From positions 1 through 14,594 of the forward strand of contig JAZRPW010000001.1 in assembly GCA_045649405.1 (NCBI GenBank): DNA of 14,594 bases, given 5' to 3'. The stretch's first letter is position 1; every line of letters starts with the position of its first letter. The stretch is from RUG11462 sp045649405 (GTDB lineage: Bacteria > Bacillota > Clostridia > Oscillospirales > Acutalibacteraceae). The position numbers were made by a program, and so were the translations under genes. Below are positions 13,832 through 14,594 of the stretch, piece by piece. The notes below the pieces were generated by a model that did no database searches, was not told where the DNA came from, and saw only the letters and a program-made list of their open reading frames with translations.

Positions 13832-14594
13832 TTAGTCATTTGCTTTAGCCCAAGCATCAACTAAAGTTTTTGTATATTCATCCAAAGTAGCATAACCGCC
13901 GTTTGCATCTGCAATATAAGCATCAGCAACACCAGCTAAATTACGAACTGTAGTTTGTTTAGCATAATATGTTACGCCACCGATTACAACATATGCACGA
14001 GCGATATAATCACGAGCAAGGTTACCTGTTGCTTCACTATAAGCATTTGAAGATTTAAGATTTACGATTGAACCAACGAATCGGTTATCATTCCAAAGAC
14101 CATAAGTTTCATGATCATAAACAACTTTGATATGATCATCTTCCATTGTGAAGAATTGACCTTTTACAATGTCTTTTGGAGCGATAATGATACCGATTTC
14201 TGAAGCAGCAGAAATATCACCATTTACTGTTGCATAGAATCTCATACCATTTGCTTCATTAAGTCTGATAGCTGCGCCTTCTTGTGTTGAAACAAGGTCT
14301 GTTGTAGCGCCGTCTGTTTCTACCCATTCGCCAACCTTTGTAAGAACAACGCTGTAAACGAAGATTTGTCTGCTTGTTGTAGTTTCTGTTGGAACGATTT
14401 CTACAACTGCGTTGTCATAACCGTTAGAAACAAATGTTGTGTCAAATGTATGCTCAGTCATTTTCTTGCCAGCTTTGTTTATGCAGTTCATTTCGCCAAG
14501 TGCAACACCGTTAGCAGTAACGTCGAATGTACCTCTTGCTTGGTTGTTATCTGCAGTGTTGAGTGTTAAAACATATTCACCTGCAGGAATGTTT
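13832..14594 (-). CDS. Secreted-type protein with binding-like module and uncharacterised domain (5' end outside window)
   Basis: The last 253 codons of a minus-strand gene that begins beyond the right edge; the ATG at 14491 is internal. The visible part opens with IPAGEYVLTLNTADNNQARG, then LGEMNC and TSRQIFVYSVVLTKVGE, which is module A of the esterase almost residue for residue. It then has GAAIRLNEANGMRFYATVNG and the rest of the uncharacterised domain, ending LVDAWAKAND. It stops exactly where the esterase protein goes on into its hydrolase, so this is a paralog without that catalytic domain in its C-terminus. An N-terminal catalytic domain could lie outside the window. Presumably secreted, but the signal peptide is not visible. 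The small gene 17 bases downstream is in the same transcript. Function unknown; polysaccharide binding is likely. Confidence 0.8.
   Translation of the reverse strand, partial: NIPAGEYVLTLNTADNNQARGTFDVTANGVALGEMNCINKAGKKMTEHTFDTTFVSNGYDNAVVEIVPTETTTSRQIFVYSVVLTKVGEWVETDGATTDLVSTQEGAAIRLNEANGMRFYATVNGDISAASEIGIIIAPKDIVKGQFFTMEDDHIKVVYDHETYGLWNDNRFVGSIVNLKSSNAYSEATGNLARDYIARAYVVIGGVTYYAKQTTVRNLAGVADAYIADANGGYATLDEYTKTLVDAWAKAND

Overview
The window looks like a low-GC, Gram-positive anaerobe of the Clostridia, probably a gut Ruminococcaceae/Oscillospirales relative. This rests on AT-rich codon use, AAGGAG-type ribosome sites, a clostridial-type formate-tetrahydrofolate ligase tail, Thr-rich linkers in large modular secreted proteins, and a type of intergenic repeat I recall from gut Clostridia. 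The species cannot be named from the sequence alone.

Left two thirds, plus strand. The 3' end of fhs (1-132) is followed 12 bases later by a mutarotase-like gene (145-1071) and a terminator-like hairpin. Then comes a tightly packed L-rhamnose catabolic run: an aldo/keto reductase (1128-2114), rhamnulokinase rhaB (2132-3499, TTG start), L-rhamnose isomerase rhaA (3504-4742), rhamnulose-1-phosphate aldolase rhaD (4742-5557, overlapping rhaA by one base) and a cytoplasmic clan GH-D-like glycoside hydrolase (5569-7086). The pathway is rhamnose to rhamnulose to rhamnulose-1-phosphate to DHAP plus L-lactaldehyde. The aldo/keto reductase is a plausible lactaldehyde sink, and the hydrolase may release sugar from imported oligosaccharides. 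No sugar transporter or regulator of the operon lies in the window. A strong hairpin at 7094-7122 ends the run.

Middle, plus strand. A single 910-residue ABC exporter (7196-9928) has a MacB/FtsX-type architecture: ATPase, one membrane segment, a very large external loop and three C-terminal membrane segments. It has its own upstream region with an 11-bp-period direct repeat, and ends at a bidirectional terminator shared with the convergent genes.

Right third, minus strand. A secreted modular esterase (13127 down to 9960) carries two related beta-rich carbohydrate-binding-like modules, Thr-rich linkers, an uncharacterised domain and a Ser-Asp-His hydrolase. Upstream, beyond the right edge, starts a second, partial secreted protein with the same binding module and uncharacterised domain but no hydrolase. 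Each of these large genes is paired with an unannotated 47-codon gene (13293-13150 and 13814-13671). The two peptides are identical over their last 31 residues, while 15 of those 31 codons differ synonymously. This is strong internal evidence of real, selected small proteins and is the most interesting find in the window. Between them lie a promoter with a 22-bp-spaced direct repeat, two diverged copies of an intergenic repeat and a terminator.
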